From Russula earlei (taxonomy: Eukaryota > Basidiomycota > Agaricomycetes > Russulales > Russulaceae): a stretch of DNA of 64,000 bases. The notes under the pieces are model-generated. The model had not been told where the DNA came from and did no database searches. It saw only the letters and a program-made list of their open reading frames with translations. The stretch is from positions 62,001 through 126,000 of the forward strand of contig JAGFNK010000051.1 of NCBI GenBank assembly GCA_025769875.1. Reading direction: 5' to 3'. Positions 11,040 to 22,859 of this stretch are shown here, piece by piece; the stretch's first letter is position 1; every line of letters starts with the position of its first letter. A program made the translations under genes and the position numbers.

Positions 11040-13050
11040 CTGCTGTCTTGCACACCCACCTGCCGCCATCTCTCCCATTCACATTGGATTCACATCCCTC
11101 CCTCTCTTGTCTCAGTCATTCCTCTCTCTGTCTCTCCCTTCCACTTCCCTTCTGCTGCAAGAAACCAGCCAGCCACTGAACGCCCAACATGTGCACCCCA
11201 CAACTCCCTCTCTCCCACCACCACGTCACACATGCAAATGCCTCCATGCTCTCCACCTCTCACCTTTAATGCACACTCCCTCTCCTCTGCCTCTGACAAT
11301 GTTACCACCATTGCCTCCACATCACCCACTCATACCCCTCCTCCAGTCACCTTCGCCTTTGTCCCACCTGCCATCATCGATCCCATTTTGCCAACCATGG
11401 CCATCTCACTCCCAGTCACATCCATTCCCACATCTGTACATGCCCCAGCCTCCTCTGCCATGTCCACCACCACATCCACCGCCACCTCTACACCCCCCCG
11501 TCTCTGCCCTGCCAGCTCCTGTCCCCTTGGTGTCACCTGTTGTGGCCATTGCCTCAGCTCCATGCACAACTGCCATCTTTGCCTCATCTGCCATTGTCAC
11601 AGCCCCTGCTTTGCCCACTGTCATCACTGTCACAGCCTCGGTCACACCCTTGCCATTTGTCATCTCTGCACCAATGCCTGCGTCACCCACTGCTGTTCTC
11701 TCTCTGTCAACTGCCATGCCCTCCATTGTCACCCCTGCTCCATCCATCTCTGCCATCACCCCTACACTTATGCCTATGAACTCACACTTGCTGCCCATGC
11801 CCCTGCTGTTGTGATTTACCCCTTGTTGGTTCGTCCTTAACCTCTTCCGTTATTTTTCCCTTTTGTCACCCTTGTCCCCTTGGTTACCATTTCATCCCTT
11901 GATGCTAAATGGTCCCTTATTGTGTTTCACCTATTGTGTTTCGCTTATTGTGTTTCACCTATTGATTGAGTTGCTTTTGCTATTTGCTCACCTTTATCTA
12001 TTGTTCTGCATATAGTACTGTACAGCCTCGCTACACACAGTATTTAAGCACCTGTAGAAGCTGGGGAATGCCCCAAGCTTAGCTTTGTCCCATTTCCTGT
12101 CGCATCCCTTGCCCTGTACTCTCTCTCAATCACAACTTGCTTGTGCTGGCCTACAATCTGCTTGACCTGAGCACACCTCAAGGAACCTTTGTGTTCCTCT
12201 TTCTCCTCTGCCTCTCTCTCATTGCCCTCCTCTTCTGTGAAACCAGGAGATCAACTCTGTCTGTGGACTGAGTCATTGTCTGACTCAGCCTTGAGACGCT
12301 AAACCTCTGATCCAGTCTCTTTGAGCTGGCCCCCATTGAACCCTTGAACCAAGTCACAGGGACTTGGCCCCACTGAACCCTGAGCTAACGCTCTTACAGC
12401 CGCGATGCCGTAACACCTGCTTCCCAACCACGCTGCCATCTCATATCTGCCAACCACCGTCTCGCTGCCATGCCTCATAAAAGATGTTAACAAGGAACAA
12501 ATAGAGAAAGAATGCACAGATAACTGGAAAACGAAGAGCATGCTGCCGCCTCAGAAGCATATGCCACAATGCCGCCCCACAGAATGATCAGACCCCACTG
12601 CCATGCCATCACACAGGAGAAGCCACTGCTGACACCAACATCACGCCACACACCACCTCCCACACCACCTCCCCATCCACTCATGCATCACTGCCCATGT
12701 CTGCTGCTGCCACCTGCAGTGGAGACAACCTCACCACCACTGCTGCAAGATGACAAATGCCACCCTCACACAAGCCACCCCATGCGCCACCACCCTCTCT
12801 CACCACCACCCTTGCCCTTGCCACCGCCACCACCTCTGCATCGACAGCAGCAGCAACAACAACAATGTGGCCGACGCTTGGCAACACCACGAGGTGCAAC
12901 AACATATTTGACATGCCACAAGCATGCCATGCCACCTCACTGCTTTGCCACAACATGCCCACTACTCTGGCATGGCAACAAGGCCGTGTGCACAAGGCTG
13001 AAGCTCACTCAAGAAGGTTTGACTAGGGATGGTCAAAATTTCAACCCCCC
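11040..13050. repeat. CpG-depleted paralogue of the GC-rich block
   Basis: Outside the solo LTR at 11807-12415, this region matches the 8680-10389 block. The segment around 11540-11600 corresponds to about 9040-9100, and 12600-12800 corresponds to about 9830-10030. Nearly every CpG in the GC-rich copy appears here as TpG or CpA while the surrounding bases are kept (see the segment with cacctgcagtggagac, near 9950 and 12711). It has no intact gene. Confidence 0.75.
11807..12415 (+). mobile_element. Solo LTR, family C (copy 1)
   Basis: 609 bp from TGTTGTGATTTACC to GCCGTAACA with an exact 5-bp target duplication CCTGC on both sides (11802-11806 and 12416-12420). The second copy at 28604-29212 has the same length. 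The region agctggggaatgccccaagc near 12060 is the probable RNA start area. It sits inside the CpG-depleted repeat block. Confidence 0.9.
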
Positions 13051-14529
13051 AGGAGGTGTCAGGTCTGAAACCCTGATGGCATGCAATGCATCTTTTCCCA
13101 CATGCACAATTTTCATGCATTGAGATATGCATTTTTATTTCTGTGTGCAGCATAGACAATCTTTATGCTCCCTTCTTTTTCAATCTCCTATTTTCCCTTG
13201 TACTCCCCTGTATTCTGTACTTAATCTCTCTACTTACCCTCTGGAATGACAAGCAAGCTTTGGTGTCCCCTTCTCCTCTGACTGGCTTGAGAACTCCTCA
13301 TTGTGCCTGTGTCCAACTTCTCATGGGGGCTCTCTCTCTCCTTGGGTACTCACTAGGTACAGGATCAGGTAACCAGCCTTACAATCTCACACACATGTTC
13401 CCAGCCATGCTTTACTTATGACTAGTTATGACCATAATCCTCAAACCCATGAAATCTTGACAGAAATCCCAGGCACACCAGGCACACCAGTCTTGACCAG
13501 TTTTTATCAGTCTTGAAAGTTGATGTGACTGTGACTGGACATTCTACAATCTAGTTTGACCTTGACTGAAAGTTCACTCATGATCAGTCAGGTCAGGTTC
13601 AGTCAAGCAGTTTTTTGCAGTCAATGTGACCTGACCTGGAAGCACTAGAAGCAACTAATGCTTCCAACACTGAGATCATTTATACCAGAAGTAACTATTG
13701 CTTCTATGAGCCATCCTGGCTACTATATATAGCACCAACCAGTACTTACAGTAGCAAGAACCTTATCCCTGAGGGCTATATAAAGCCCCCAGTTCATAGT
13801 AGTTGAGCCCTAAGCTTGACTTAGTTTGCCAATCCCAAACAGTTGACTCCTACCCTGTCTGCAGAGCCCCTCTAATCTTGTTGCCATACTCTAGAAGGAT
13901 CTAACACTCCTTCCCCTCCATGAGTACTGCTTGCTTGACTCAAGCATTTCGGCATTGGTAGGACATGTTCATAAACACAACCACAAAAAAAATCTCATTT
14001 AAGGCACTTTGGAGCCTTAACAGTTAGGTGCAGATCCTTCATAGCAGTGAACAAGGCCAGGAGTTCCAGCCATTGAGTGGTTTCCATGTCATCTTTACAG
14101 TGTGATTGAGGAACATCATCATCCACAATGTCAAGCTGTACCAAAGTGGAGAGAAAGGGAAAGAGTGAGCTGCAGACCTGGGCCAGTGATGCAAGCTGCC
14201 AATCCAACTCTCTGCAGCTGATTGATAAGGAGAGCTCCAGAAACTGATCTGTGCCACTGTAAATTGTGAATTGAATTTCAAGACTGGAAGTGCACACAGT
14301 TGCTCTGTCACACAGATTGAAGGATTCTACTTGACTGATCAACCAGTGGAGTTGTGGGAGGACAAAGTTGATGTCCATGGAGAATTTTACATGGAGTCTG
14401 CTGAGAAGGGGAGCCTTGATTTGGGCCACTAAGTCTTCCTAGTACTCATGAATGCCTTTGAACACAAGTTCTCTGAGTGTGGGGAGGACAGAGTGTGTGA
14501 GCAGGGGTGGAGGTTGACTTGCCAGATAT

Positions 14530-15467
14530 TGTCATGAACCATTTCCCAGAGAGGGCCCTTGAAGGACCCTTCCTTATTAGAGGAAACCCAGCCTCTATGG
14601 TGTCACCCTGTTCACACAGACAAAAGGGGTGAGTAGAGGTGTCCACAATATCACGACGCATTGTCGCGCAAGCAATTCTTGGCACAATTAACATACAGCA
14701 AGCCCCACTTGGTGGCAACCCTTTTGGCAATAAAGGACAGTACTATAGCCTCTCTAAGGACCCTTTATGACAACTCTAAGTGCCCTACAAGAGGCACTAA
14801 CAAGACACTAACAAGCCTACAACGTGTTATTAGACTAACTCTAATAACCCTAGAATGAACTACAAAGCAATACTAAGGACCTTAATATAAGTATCAGGGT
14901 CGACTCTAATGACCCTAATAGAACTATATAAGGGGCCTTATAAGCAACTCTATTCTCTGAACCAAACTACAAGTCCTCAAATGACCGGCCCTAAACTAAC
15001 TAACAGTAAATGAATCAGGTGCTTCACACGTGTACTAAGGCAGTGAACACATGGACAGTAATGGCTCTTACTCATCAATAAGAGCCTTCTTACTCAGCAG
15101 CTTACTGAGCATACTCCAACTTCTTACTCATCCAGCAATAGTGCTTAATAACAAGGTTATGACTTGTTCCCTATTTAGCAGTTCCCCTGTAGTATATAAG
15201 CACTCAATGAAGTAGTGGACAGTCTTCAGACTGTCCATTTGTTTATGGCACTCTCCATCCCTGGGATACTCCTTTAGGACCATCCCCTTGTGTCACTCTG
15301 GCCTCCTCTCTGTGTAACTGTTCTTCTATACCAGTAACTGTACCTCTCTGGTACCTGGTATTACTTTGGACCCTTCTCCTTGCCCACGCCGTCCTAGACA
15401 TCTATCAGCTCGTCTTTGAGCTTATCCCTTGCTCTTGAACTGGATTGTTCAACAGTGAGTCTTGACA
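14530..15467 (+). mobile_element. Solo LTR, family B (copy 1)
   Basis: 938 bp starting TGTCATGAACC and ending CAGTGAGTCTTGACA, with the 5-bp target duplication GATAT on both sides (14525-14529 and 15468-15472). It interrupts the leucine-rich part of the F-box pseudogene. Other copies are at 16931, 27985 and 57881. A TATA-like sequence (tatataag near 15193) and the later Pol II-like start region are conserved among copies. Confidence 0.9.
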
Positions 15468-16158
15468 GATATAGAAGGGATCAGAATTCAAGACAAAGGG
15501 TTTCAAGTCTGGACAAAACTGACAGGGTGGTGACCAAATCATGGGGAGAAATGTAACCAGAGTTGGGAATATCTGAGAGGGCAAGAAACTCAAGCTGATT
15601 TGCAGACAAAAGTAGGTTTGGAATTCCTGGAAATGGACAATTCACCAATGAGAGATATCACAGAAGTGGGGCAGATCCACCCAAGAATGAATCTGGAAGG
15701 GACATAGCAGTGTTTGTTGCTACCAAGAGCCCCAGAACTGTCAGCTCCAGGAATGGATTCTGCATTGCTGCTGCAAGTCTTTCCCATTCTGATGTTGGAA
15801 TGAACAACAAGTCAATTTCACATATGCAATGGTGGTGCTCCAATTTGAGAGCACCAACTAAGTTTTCCCAGGAATTTGACATGTTGAAACCATTCATTAT
15901 CACCACAGGTAAGGCTGGCCAGATGTCCAGCATCTCAGACATCAGTCTCTTTCCTCTGTACTCAAGTTGCAGGTTCAGGCAATGTGGTGATGCAAACATG
16001 ACATGTTGCCATATTTGACACACATGGACCAGTGTGTGCCATTTGTTCATCCTTATGTTGTAATCCATGATCACACAGAAATGGAATATATCCACTAGGA
16101 CATCATCAGGGAGCATGCTGATTGTCACCTGGTCTAGAATCAACTGGTCAGTGGTCAT

Positions 16159-16930
16159 TATGGACACTCTGCATTAAAGGCACACCCTGGCAATGTTCGC
16201 AAAGACTTGCTCCCAATGAGGCTCATAAGGGACCATTGATAGTGGTCAAGGAGCATGTGGTACAAGGCAAGAATGACTGGTTGAAGCCAGTGAGTAATGA
16301 GATGTGATGACAGATTTGTGAAGCTCACTCACTTCAGACATGGTCATGGTGACACTCAGTCAACATACAGGCAAAAGCTCACCAGTGAGGATGAGTAGCA
16401 TCCTGGAGAACAGTGATTGTCTGGATTTACCCACAAGCCAGTGGCATAAGTGTGATGAAGAGTGCCCATCGCCCACAGTCTTTGACTTTTCAGGTGAATT
16501 ACCATAAAAAGGCAATTGTGTCAGCAAGAGAATCGGGACTTCAATTGTAATTTAGTTATATAACTGAGTTAACAATAAGATAACTGCTTACCTTTGTAGC
16601 AAGCCACCACAGCTACATGGAGTTCTTGAGGCTTGATCTGAGGGTGGGTCTTGACTGAGAGAAACCAAGAGAGAGCCTTTCCCCTAAGCACAGGTGCCAT
16701 CATGTGCACATGAAAGAGACCTCAGCAGTGTGTGTCTGTGCAAGTCCTTCAAAGGGGGAAAAGAAGAAAAAGAAGGGAGAATAGTCAAGGGAGGATCAGA
16801 CAGGTGTTTTGCTGACTGGCAAGGGTTTTGACACAGAGGCAGAGAACTGCACTGAGAAAACTGTCATTCAAGGCTGTAGCTACAGTCCTTAAATACTGTA
16901 GCAACCCAATAGGAGAAGTCAAGTAATCAA
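16159..16930. other. Upstream of the F-box pseudogene; repeat debris
   Basis: No gene is supported. The area would include the promoter of the dead F-box gene. A stretch near 16505-16550 (ataaaaaggc, then aatcgggacttcaat) resembles 24171-24217 and suggests a shared repeat. The sequence is CpG-poor. Confidence 0.4.
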
Positions 16931-17941
16931 TGTCATGAACACTTCCTGGAGAGAGTCCTTGAAGGACCCTTCCATATTTAAGGAAACCTGGTCTCAATAA
17001 CCCCACCCTGTTCATGTGCACAAAATGCATGAGTAGAGGTGTCCACAATATCATGCACATATTGTTGTGCGATTGAAACTCAGCACAAACAACATATGAC
17101 AAGACCTACTTCCTATGGGCCAGTCTAGAGTTATAAGGACATCTTTAATGGTCCTTTAGGAACCCTTTAGACCTTCCCTAGAGTCCAGCATTGAAGCATA
17201 ATAAAGATACTAATGACTATAGAAAGTGTTATTAGAGCAACTCTAATGACCCTTCAAATTATAAGGGCAATACTATGGACCTTATAACTATTGTTAAGGT
17301 CCATACAACTGATATTAGGGATGACTCTAAGGGCATTAGAAAGCCCTTATAACAACTATAGAATGTATTAGAACCCCTTCTAATCAGCCAAAATGCAAAG
17401 TCCCAAATGACCAGCCCTAAACTACAGAAAGGAAAATGATGACAAGACACTAATGACCTGCCCTAAAGAATCTTTGGACACACCAATCACATGTCTTGGC
17501 CCCCCTCACTGTTATCTCTCTAGACAAAGAGTCTTACTCATCATGACTGAGCATTACTCATCTCCAACTGCACATTACTCAGCCTATGACAGAGGATGAC
17601 TGATCCTCTTAGTAACAGAGTTTGGCTTTCCAATATGTACTGTTATAGACACTTCCCATCATGTACTTAAGACAGATGAATAGAAGCAGACAGTCCTCAG
17701 ACTGTCCATTTGTATTGTGATACTCTCAATACCTGGGGTACTCCCTTGTGACTGCCCCCTTGTGTCCACCTGGCCCTCTCTCTAAGAGAACACCTCTGCC
17801 TCCCTGTAGTAGTCCCCCTCTGGTATCTCTTACTAGTGTGGACTATTCTCTTGTTCAATGCTGTTCTTGAGCTCCTTCGACTCATCTCTTAAAAGCCTCA
17901 CCCACTCTTGAGTAGGATTACTCAACAGTGTGTTCTTGACA
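16931..17941 (+). mobile_element. LTR, family B (copy 2)
   Basis: 1011 bp from TGTCATGAACACTTCC to TTCTTGACA. It is more diverged than the other copies. The flanks differ (ATCAA on the left, CCTGC on the right), so no target duplication remains. The right flank is Gypsy pol sequence and the left flank is not, which fits recombination between two insertions or deletion of the left flank. Confidence 0.8.
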
Positions 17942-19850
17942 CCTGCCCTTCTTGTCCTTGGTCCATGCAAGGCTGAGCTCATTGACTTGGAGGATGTACT
18001 GTAGAAGTTTCAGTTCCTCAGGCCAGAGGAAATCAAACCTGTTAAGGTCTAACTTGGTGAGGCATTCAGTGGTAAGATGCACTCCAGGCTGTTAAGGCTC
18101 CAAAGTGCCTTAAATGAGATTCATGGTCACATCTATGAATGCATCCTACCAATGCGGATATGCTTGAGTCAAGCAAGCAGTACTCGTGGAGGGGAAGGAG
18201 TGTTAGATCCTTCTAGAGTATGGCAACAAGATGAGAGGGGCTCTGCAGATGGGGTAGGAGTCAACTGTTTGGGATTCGCAAACTAAGTCATAGTAGCAAG
18301 GATGGCTCATAGAAGCAATAGTTGCTTCTGTGTAAATGATCTTGGTGCTGGAAGCATTAAGTGCTTCCATAGTAGCAATCTTGGTGTCATAAGTACTTTC
18401 CCAATCAGGGAAACAACGTACATGGCAGTACAGGAACATCTGGAACAGAAGCAATGTGACTCATTGCTTCTTCAATACATCTTCAGGGAGATACAATCAA
18501 CACATTCGGAACACAATATCAAGGAACATAAATGGTCAAGATCTGACACACACATGATGCAAATGATGCAGTCCATAGTTCAAGCATTCTGGCATCTTCT
18601 GGACCCCAAACCACTTGGTAACACAGGCTCAAAGTAGGGAGGCATGGTTGGAAGCAGGGAAAGCAAGAGAAGAGCATCCTCAGGGATATGGCAGATGTTG
18701 CAGCAATCCTCAGGCAGAGAGGTGGGGATGGGGCACACCTTCCTTGCAACTTTCTTGTAGGTGGCCATGAGGACACATTTGTCAGGGTTGGGTGGGGATG
18801 GGAAGCTCTCAAAGAGCAGGATGGAGGTATTAACAGTTTTGGAGACAAGAAAGATGTAATTCATGGGCCCTGAGACAACCCTGATGCTTCCTACATGCAA
18901 CTGGCAGGGTCTGGAAGGTACAACAATGCAGTGCAAGGGATTGCATGGATTGCAAATTGATCGCTCAACCTTCCCATTAGGGGAGTCTTTGAGTTGGCTA
19001 AGGAGAAGCTGTTGGAATGGGCAGCCAAGCAGTAAGTTCATGGGTGCATGTTTGACCATGTAAGCATGAAGAGTAAAAGAAATGTCCCCAATCTGCATGG
19101 GGAGGTTCTCAGCACAGCCTACCATCCAGCTGGTAAGCCTGTTGGCACTCTCCATTGTGAGGCATTGCCTGTAATTTATGCAGGCATTGATTTCATGAGC
19201 AAGGTCCTGTCTGATGATGATGATCTAGGAACTTGGATCAATTACCCCTGGCTTGGAGATGTCTAAGTTGAATGTTATGTCAACTTCCTGCAGGGGGGGG
19301 GGAATACTCCAGTTCTATAGTGGTAAGTGGCACAGGTGAATGGGAAGAGGTGAGTGAAGCAACCTGAGGTCCCATGTCATTGGTCAACTTGCAGCAGCCT
19401 GTCTCAACATGGCAGACTTTAAGGAGGTTGGCAAGTTCCTTTTGAATGGAGGGGCTGCTAAAATGTGAGCAGGAGTAGCATGGAATAATTTACCCTCAAG
19501 GAGCCATGCTATAAGCTCATCTATGAGTTGTTGGTCCATGGTGGCTGAAAGATTGCAATATTGGGGGGCAGGCTTAGGAGGATTGTTGCATGGGATTGTG
19601 GACTTTTCTTCTTTCCTTGTGGGGAATGTGGGTGGGGTTGGAGGCCTATGTTCTTTGGTGGGGCATGGGGCTGGCACAACTGTGGGCTTGGCTTTGGTCC
19701 CAGGATTTGCCTCCAGTATTTTTGAAGGCTTCATGAGAAGCTTCATCTTTTGCACAGCAAGAACCTGGAATATGTCAGTGGGGTCATCCTCAGAATCAAG
19801 TTCATCATTGGATCCCTAATCAGAAGAGTCCTGCAAATCTGTTAGTCCCT
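17942..19850 (-). pseudogene. Ty3/Gypsy gag-pol fragment (protease region)
   Basis: Minus-strand frames contain a retropepsin-like region with the sequence order usual in fungal Gypsy polyproteins (ENLPMQIGDISFTLHAY, then a segment ending LLLGCPFQQLLL and RSICNPCNPLHCIVVPS). Upstream of this (19755-19384) is the gag/protease linker. Downstream, after the solo LTR at 18090-18623, the same polyprotein continues at 18084-17942 (FLWPEELKLLQYILQVNE). Several stops interrupt the frame near 19200-19300. No reverse transcriptase domain follows, because the family B LTR cuts the element at 17941. It is a dead remnant. Confidence 0.75.
18090..18623 (-). mobile_element. Solo LTR, family A (copy 3)
   Basis: 534 bp in reverse orientation: plus-strand ends are TGTTAAGGCTCC and ACTTGGTAACA. 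The target duplication CAGGC flanks it exactly (18085-18089 and 18624-18628). It interrupts the Gypsy pol relic, whose reading continues on both sides. Confidence 0.9.
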
Positions 19851-19976
19851 GAAATTGAACAATGGGTGAACTGCATGTCTCAAAAGCTAGTGTTGTGTGT
19901 GATGGTATTTAATGGATGAATGCCATCTGTGGGGGAGCAGTGGTGGTCAGGGGGTGTGCTGCAATCCAGGCATTGA

Positions 19977-22731
19977 TACCAATACAATTGGCCACTATAA
20001 CGTACTTATCATGATGTAGCCTTGGTTAACCAAGATGATAACCAAAGTTATAATACATATAGAATTTAATTATATAGCCGGTCAATTATAATGACCTTCC
20101 CGATTTTCTCATCAAGGTGTCAAGTAGACGCGGTGTACAGTGTAACACGGTGCTGCTCGTTTCTCTCGGTAATGTATGACTTTGTGACCTTCCACTGCCC
20201 TCCAGGTTCCCGCTTCAACGCATCACTTACAATGGCGCAATAGGGACCAAGAAATGCAATTCCATATTCACGAAGCTTCGTGACTTGATCCGGGAGTCGT
20301 GCACGATACCCTTTGGCCTTGATCTGCTCCAATGCGTTTTCAGCTGCCTTGGAGAGTCGCTCGCGTTGCGATTCGCCGTAACCACTCTTTTTGTCCTTCG
20401 CTGACAATCCAATGCGTTTGTGCTCCTGTATAACCGCTTCGTTTTGACGAGAAAACATCAGGTCGAGACGCCCCATGCCAGCACATTCTTCTACTTTGAC
20501 AGACCAGAGTCCCAAATCAGAGGAGGATCTAAGTGTACTGCCGACGGTGAAAAATGAGGCAACATATGCCTGATACAAATATTCCTTGCTGCCCAGAAAC
20601 TGAGTGGGCATATTGTGCCACACAAATTTCGAGAATCCCTTTGAAAATGACGCCATAGAGCCGGAGACCATGTCCTGAAAAATATCAGCACAACTAATTG
20701 ACTTTTTTCTTGAGTGCTTCACACGGCGCGTGAGATGGTCGACAAGCCACTGGCGGAATAGGGATCGAATCTCAGAATTGGGTATTTGAGCGCTGATAGT
20801 AGCCTTGAAGTCACCGCTGATGCTATCACCGATGTTGCGGTCTTCGCCACCATCACTGTGTTCGGAACTGTTGATATCCTCGTTGTGGCTGGCCTCGGTG
20901 TCATCATCATCAGAGTTGTTGGCGCTATCTGTCATATCCACATCACTGCTGGCGTCTCGAATTTCGTCGACCTGGAAAATGAAGCATAAATGGGACATTC
21001 GAAAAGTGTAGATAGATGCATCACCATCCGGGTTGTCAAATACCCTGCAGAGTAAAGGAGGGTCCATAACTGTTCCATTGACATTTCGGGAAGTCTGACC
21101 TGATGTTTAGCTCACTTGAAAAAGACTGAGAAAGACAGAAATGCGACAAACGAAGAATATGTCATTCCGTGATCAAGACTAATTATTGCTGGCTCATCCA
21201 TAATAAGTGCCTCAAATTGTCTACGAAATTTTTCATCAGATTTGAGCATTTGTCGAATTCGTTTCAAAGCGATTTGATCATATCCTATGGAAAGGTATTT
21301 GGAATGTGAGGAAAGGGAAACAAATGTGGAGGTGTACCTGACTCATTCCGATAGCAACCCAACTCATTTGCTTCGAACGCCCGGGCAATGGACCAGGGAT
21401 TGTAAAGCCTTACGCCATCCCCTGAATTATACCCATTGTACCATTTACGTAGGTCTGCAAACGTGAAAGAGATGTCCTGTAAGGCGACTGATGAGCAAGT
21501 CTCTGATACACTTAGTCGGAGCCATTGCATACCAATCCACCACTTTGGAGTATTTCCTTTTGTTTTTCAAATAGCAGCTGGGTCTCCGCCTCTGTGAACA
21601 TACACGCTGTTGAATATCGGCCCGGTGCACCCAACGTAAATACCTGTAGACGGCGTTCAGATGAAACCAGTGAAAGGAAGAAATTGGACGACAGTGAGAT
21701 TGTTGAATCCAGATAACCAGCCCGCCTTTGCGACCCTGCAAAATACCGACCATCAGAGCCCCTCGGAGATGTCCGTTATTCTACAGTTTTCACTCGGGGT
21801 GAGTAGTCGGCTCATAAGATGTAAAGACACCTACTTTGAGCAGTGACGAAAAAACATTGCGGAAGAAGACGTTGGCCTTGAAGATGACAAGTAATATCTG
21901 GACTATAGGATGGCTTGTGGGGACGCACCTCAGTAGAATAGCCATGCCGAATAGCATACGACGTCGGCGTATCGTACTCGTCAACTAACACGACTACTTC
22001 TCTCTTGTGTAAGGTATGAAGGACCTCAGTCAGCCGGAATAACGCTTCTGCCTCAATATTCGCTTTATGCTCTTCATTCAGAATTTGATCGAGAAAAGAA
22101 CGGTCCACCTCGTCAAGCTCGTCAAGATTGGAGAGAATACCACGTCTCTTCAGATCGAAGACAATTCTTTTAACTAGCAATCGGAACTCTTTTTCGAGGT
22201 TTTCGAAGGTGGTGCCGATGACATTCTTTCGTTGTGAATCAGCGACTTGGAAATGGCAAACGAGCTCGCTTACAGATAAGTCCACGTATAATACGGGGTA
22301 TTTGCCGAATTCCTCATCAAAGACAGGGTGGCGGGTGATGGCGAGGTCATTGTTAAGAAACAAATCTTTCCGCTCCTTGATCGCAGCGGGATTGTCGCGT
22401 TCAAAAAAAGCTCTATGTAACATGCATTTTGGTCAGGGAAACGATATGGCATTGTGGCATATCTCACTGAAACATGAGTAACAAGGTGGATTTTCCGGAA
22501 CGACGTGGTCGAAGGAGAACATGGACTGGATAGTCGTTTCGAAGAAAGTCACGAATGGCAGAGCTCTTGTCCACAATCTTGCATTTTTCTGCCAATTGCC
22601 TGAAGCTCGAGGTCGAGGAGATGAGCACTGAGGGAAGTCATGTTGATTGGATGATATGCACGTCAGGGGCAGGAGCCGAGCCAGTTATTTGCGGGTGATG
22701 AATCGGAGTCGGAAAAAGAAGCAAGCTCAAT
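19977..22731. repeat. Duplicated segment, left copy (carries nuclease gene)
   Basis: From TACCAATACAATTGGCC at 19977 to gcaagct near 22731 the sequence matches 35301-38031 at roughly 97 percent by eye, including introns and about 150 bp beyond the stop codon. Outside these limits the two loci are unrelated. No inverted ends or obvious target duplication mark the limits. Confidence 0.9.
20120..22641 (-). pseudogene. AAA-ATPase-like/PD-(D/E)XK nuclease gene, frameshifted copy
   Basis: This copy of the gene at 35443-37953 keeps all nine exon positions, the P-loop (RPRRSGKST), the VDEYDTP Walker B region and the nuclease D...ExK residues. Two single-base insertions separate it from the intact copy: one just after the ATG (plus-strand gagggaagtcatg instead of gagggagtcatg), which puts the start out of frame, and one in exon 4 (cctgcaaa instead of ccgcaaa, near 21738). 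Exon 9 lacks one Ser codon. Intron 7 has its full 48 nt here, against 37 nt in the other copy. Unless these insertions are sequencing errors it makes no full-length protein. Confidence 0.8.
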
Positions 22732-22859
22732 CGCAAACAGTACAGTATCCCGTCGTCGAGTTGCGCAGTGGCCCACGCTTTTACCCTTTCGGCCATCCAT
22801 CCACTCCGGGCCCCACCTATCCCCTGGCTCCTTTTCTCGTTTCATCCACTTTTAGTAGG

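Larger units (their letters stand above)
7602..13647. mobile_element. hAT-like DNA transposon (6.05 kb), non-autonomous
   Basis: The ends are the inverted pair TAGTGCTTC (7602) and GAAGCACTA (13647), flanked by a perfect 8-bp duplication GAAGCAAC (7594-7601 and 13648-13655). An 8-bp duplication with short terminal repeats is the hAT hallmark. Joining the flanks restores the family A LTR. Both subterminal regions are rich in copies of a CCAGT/ACTGG-type motif (for example 7613-7745 and 13480-13640), as is usual for hAT transposase binding sites. I see no hAT transposase gene; the inside holds Ser/Pro/Ala-rich repeat DNA, an element with long inverted ends (8266-10935) and a solo LTR (11807-12415). 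It would have needed a transposase from elsewhere. Confidence 0.8.
7338..14022 (+). mobile_element. Solo LTR, family A, interrupted by a 6-kb insertion
   Basis: The LTR begins TGTTACTGAGTGG at 7338, runs to 7601, and resumes at 13656 to end GGAGCCTTAACA at 14022. The 5-bp target duplication GTTAG is present on both sides (7333-7337 and 14023-14027). Without the inner element the LTR is about 630 bp, the same as copy 1. No internal retroelement genes remain, so this is a solo LTR left by LTR-LTR recombination, inserted in the F-box gene. Confidence 0.9.
7137..16158 (-). pseudogene. F-box/LRR protein gene split by nested transposons
   Basis: Reading the minus strand from the ATG at 16158 gives an F-box (ISMLPDDVLVDIFHFC) and the mushroom-type continuation (WHTLVHVCQIWQHVMF). 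Further on come leucine-rich segments ending near 15470, then 14529-14023, and finally 7332-7137 with the ending KLSGHPVAVHHWE. F-box proteins of this family supply substrate choice to SCF ubiquitin ligases. Two LTR insertions (7338-14022 and 14530-15467) separate the three pieces; at the GTTAG junction the reading frame continues exactly when the insertion and one duplication copy are left out, so all three belong to one gene. In-frame stops lie at about 15662, 15480 and 14435. At least the first fits CGA changed to TGA, and the whole gene is nearly free of CpG. It is dead, but its age order relative to the insertions is clear. Confidence 0.88.
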
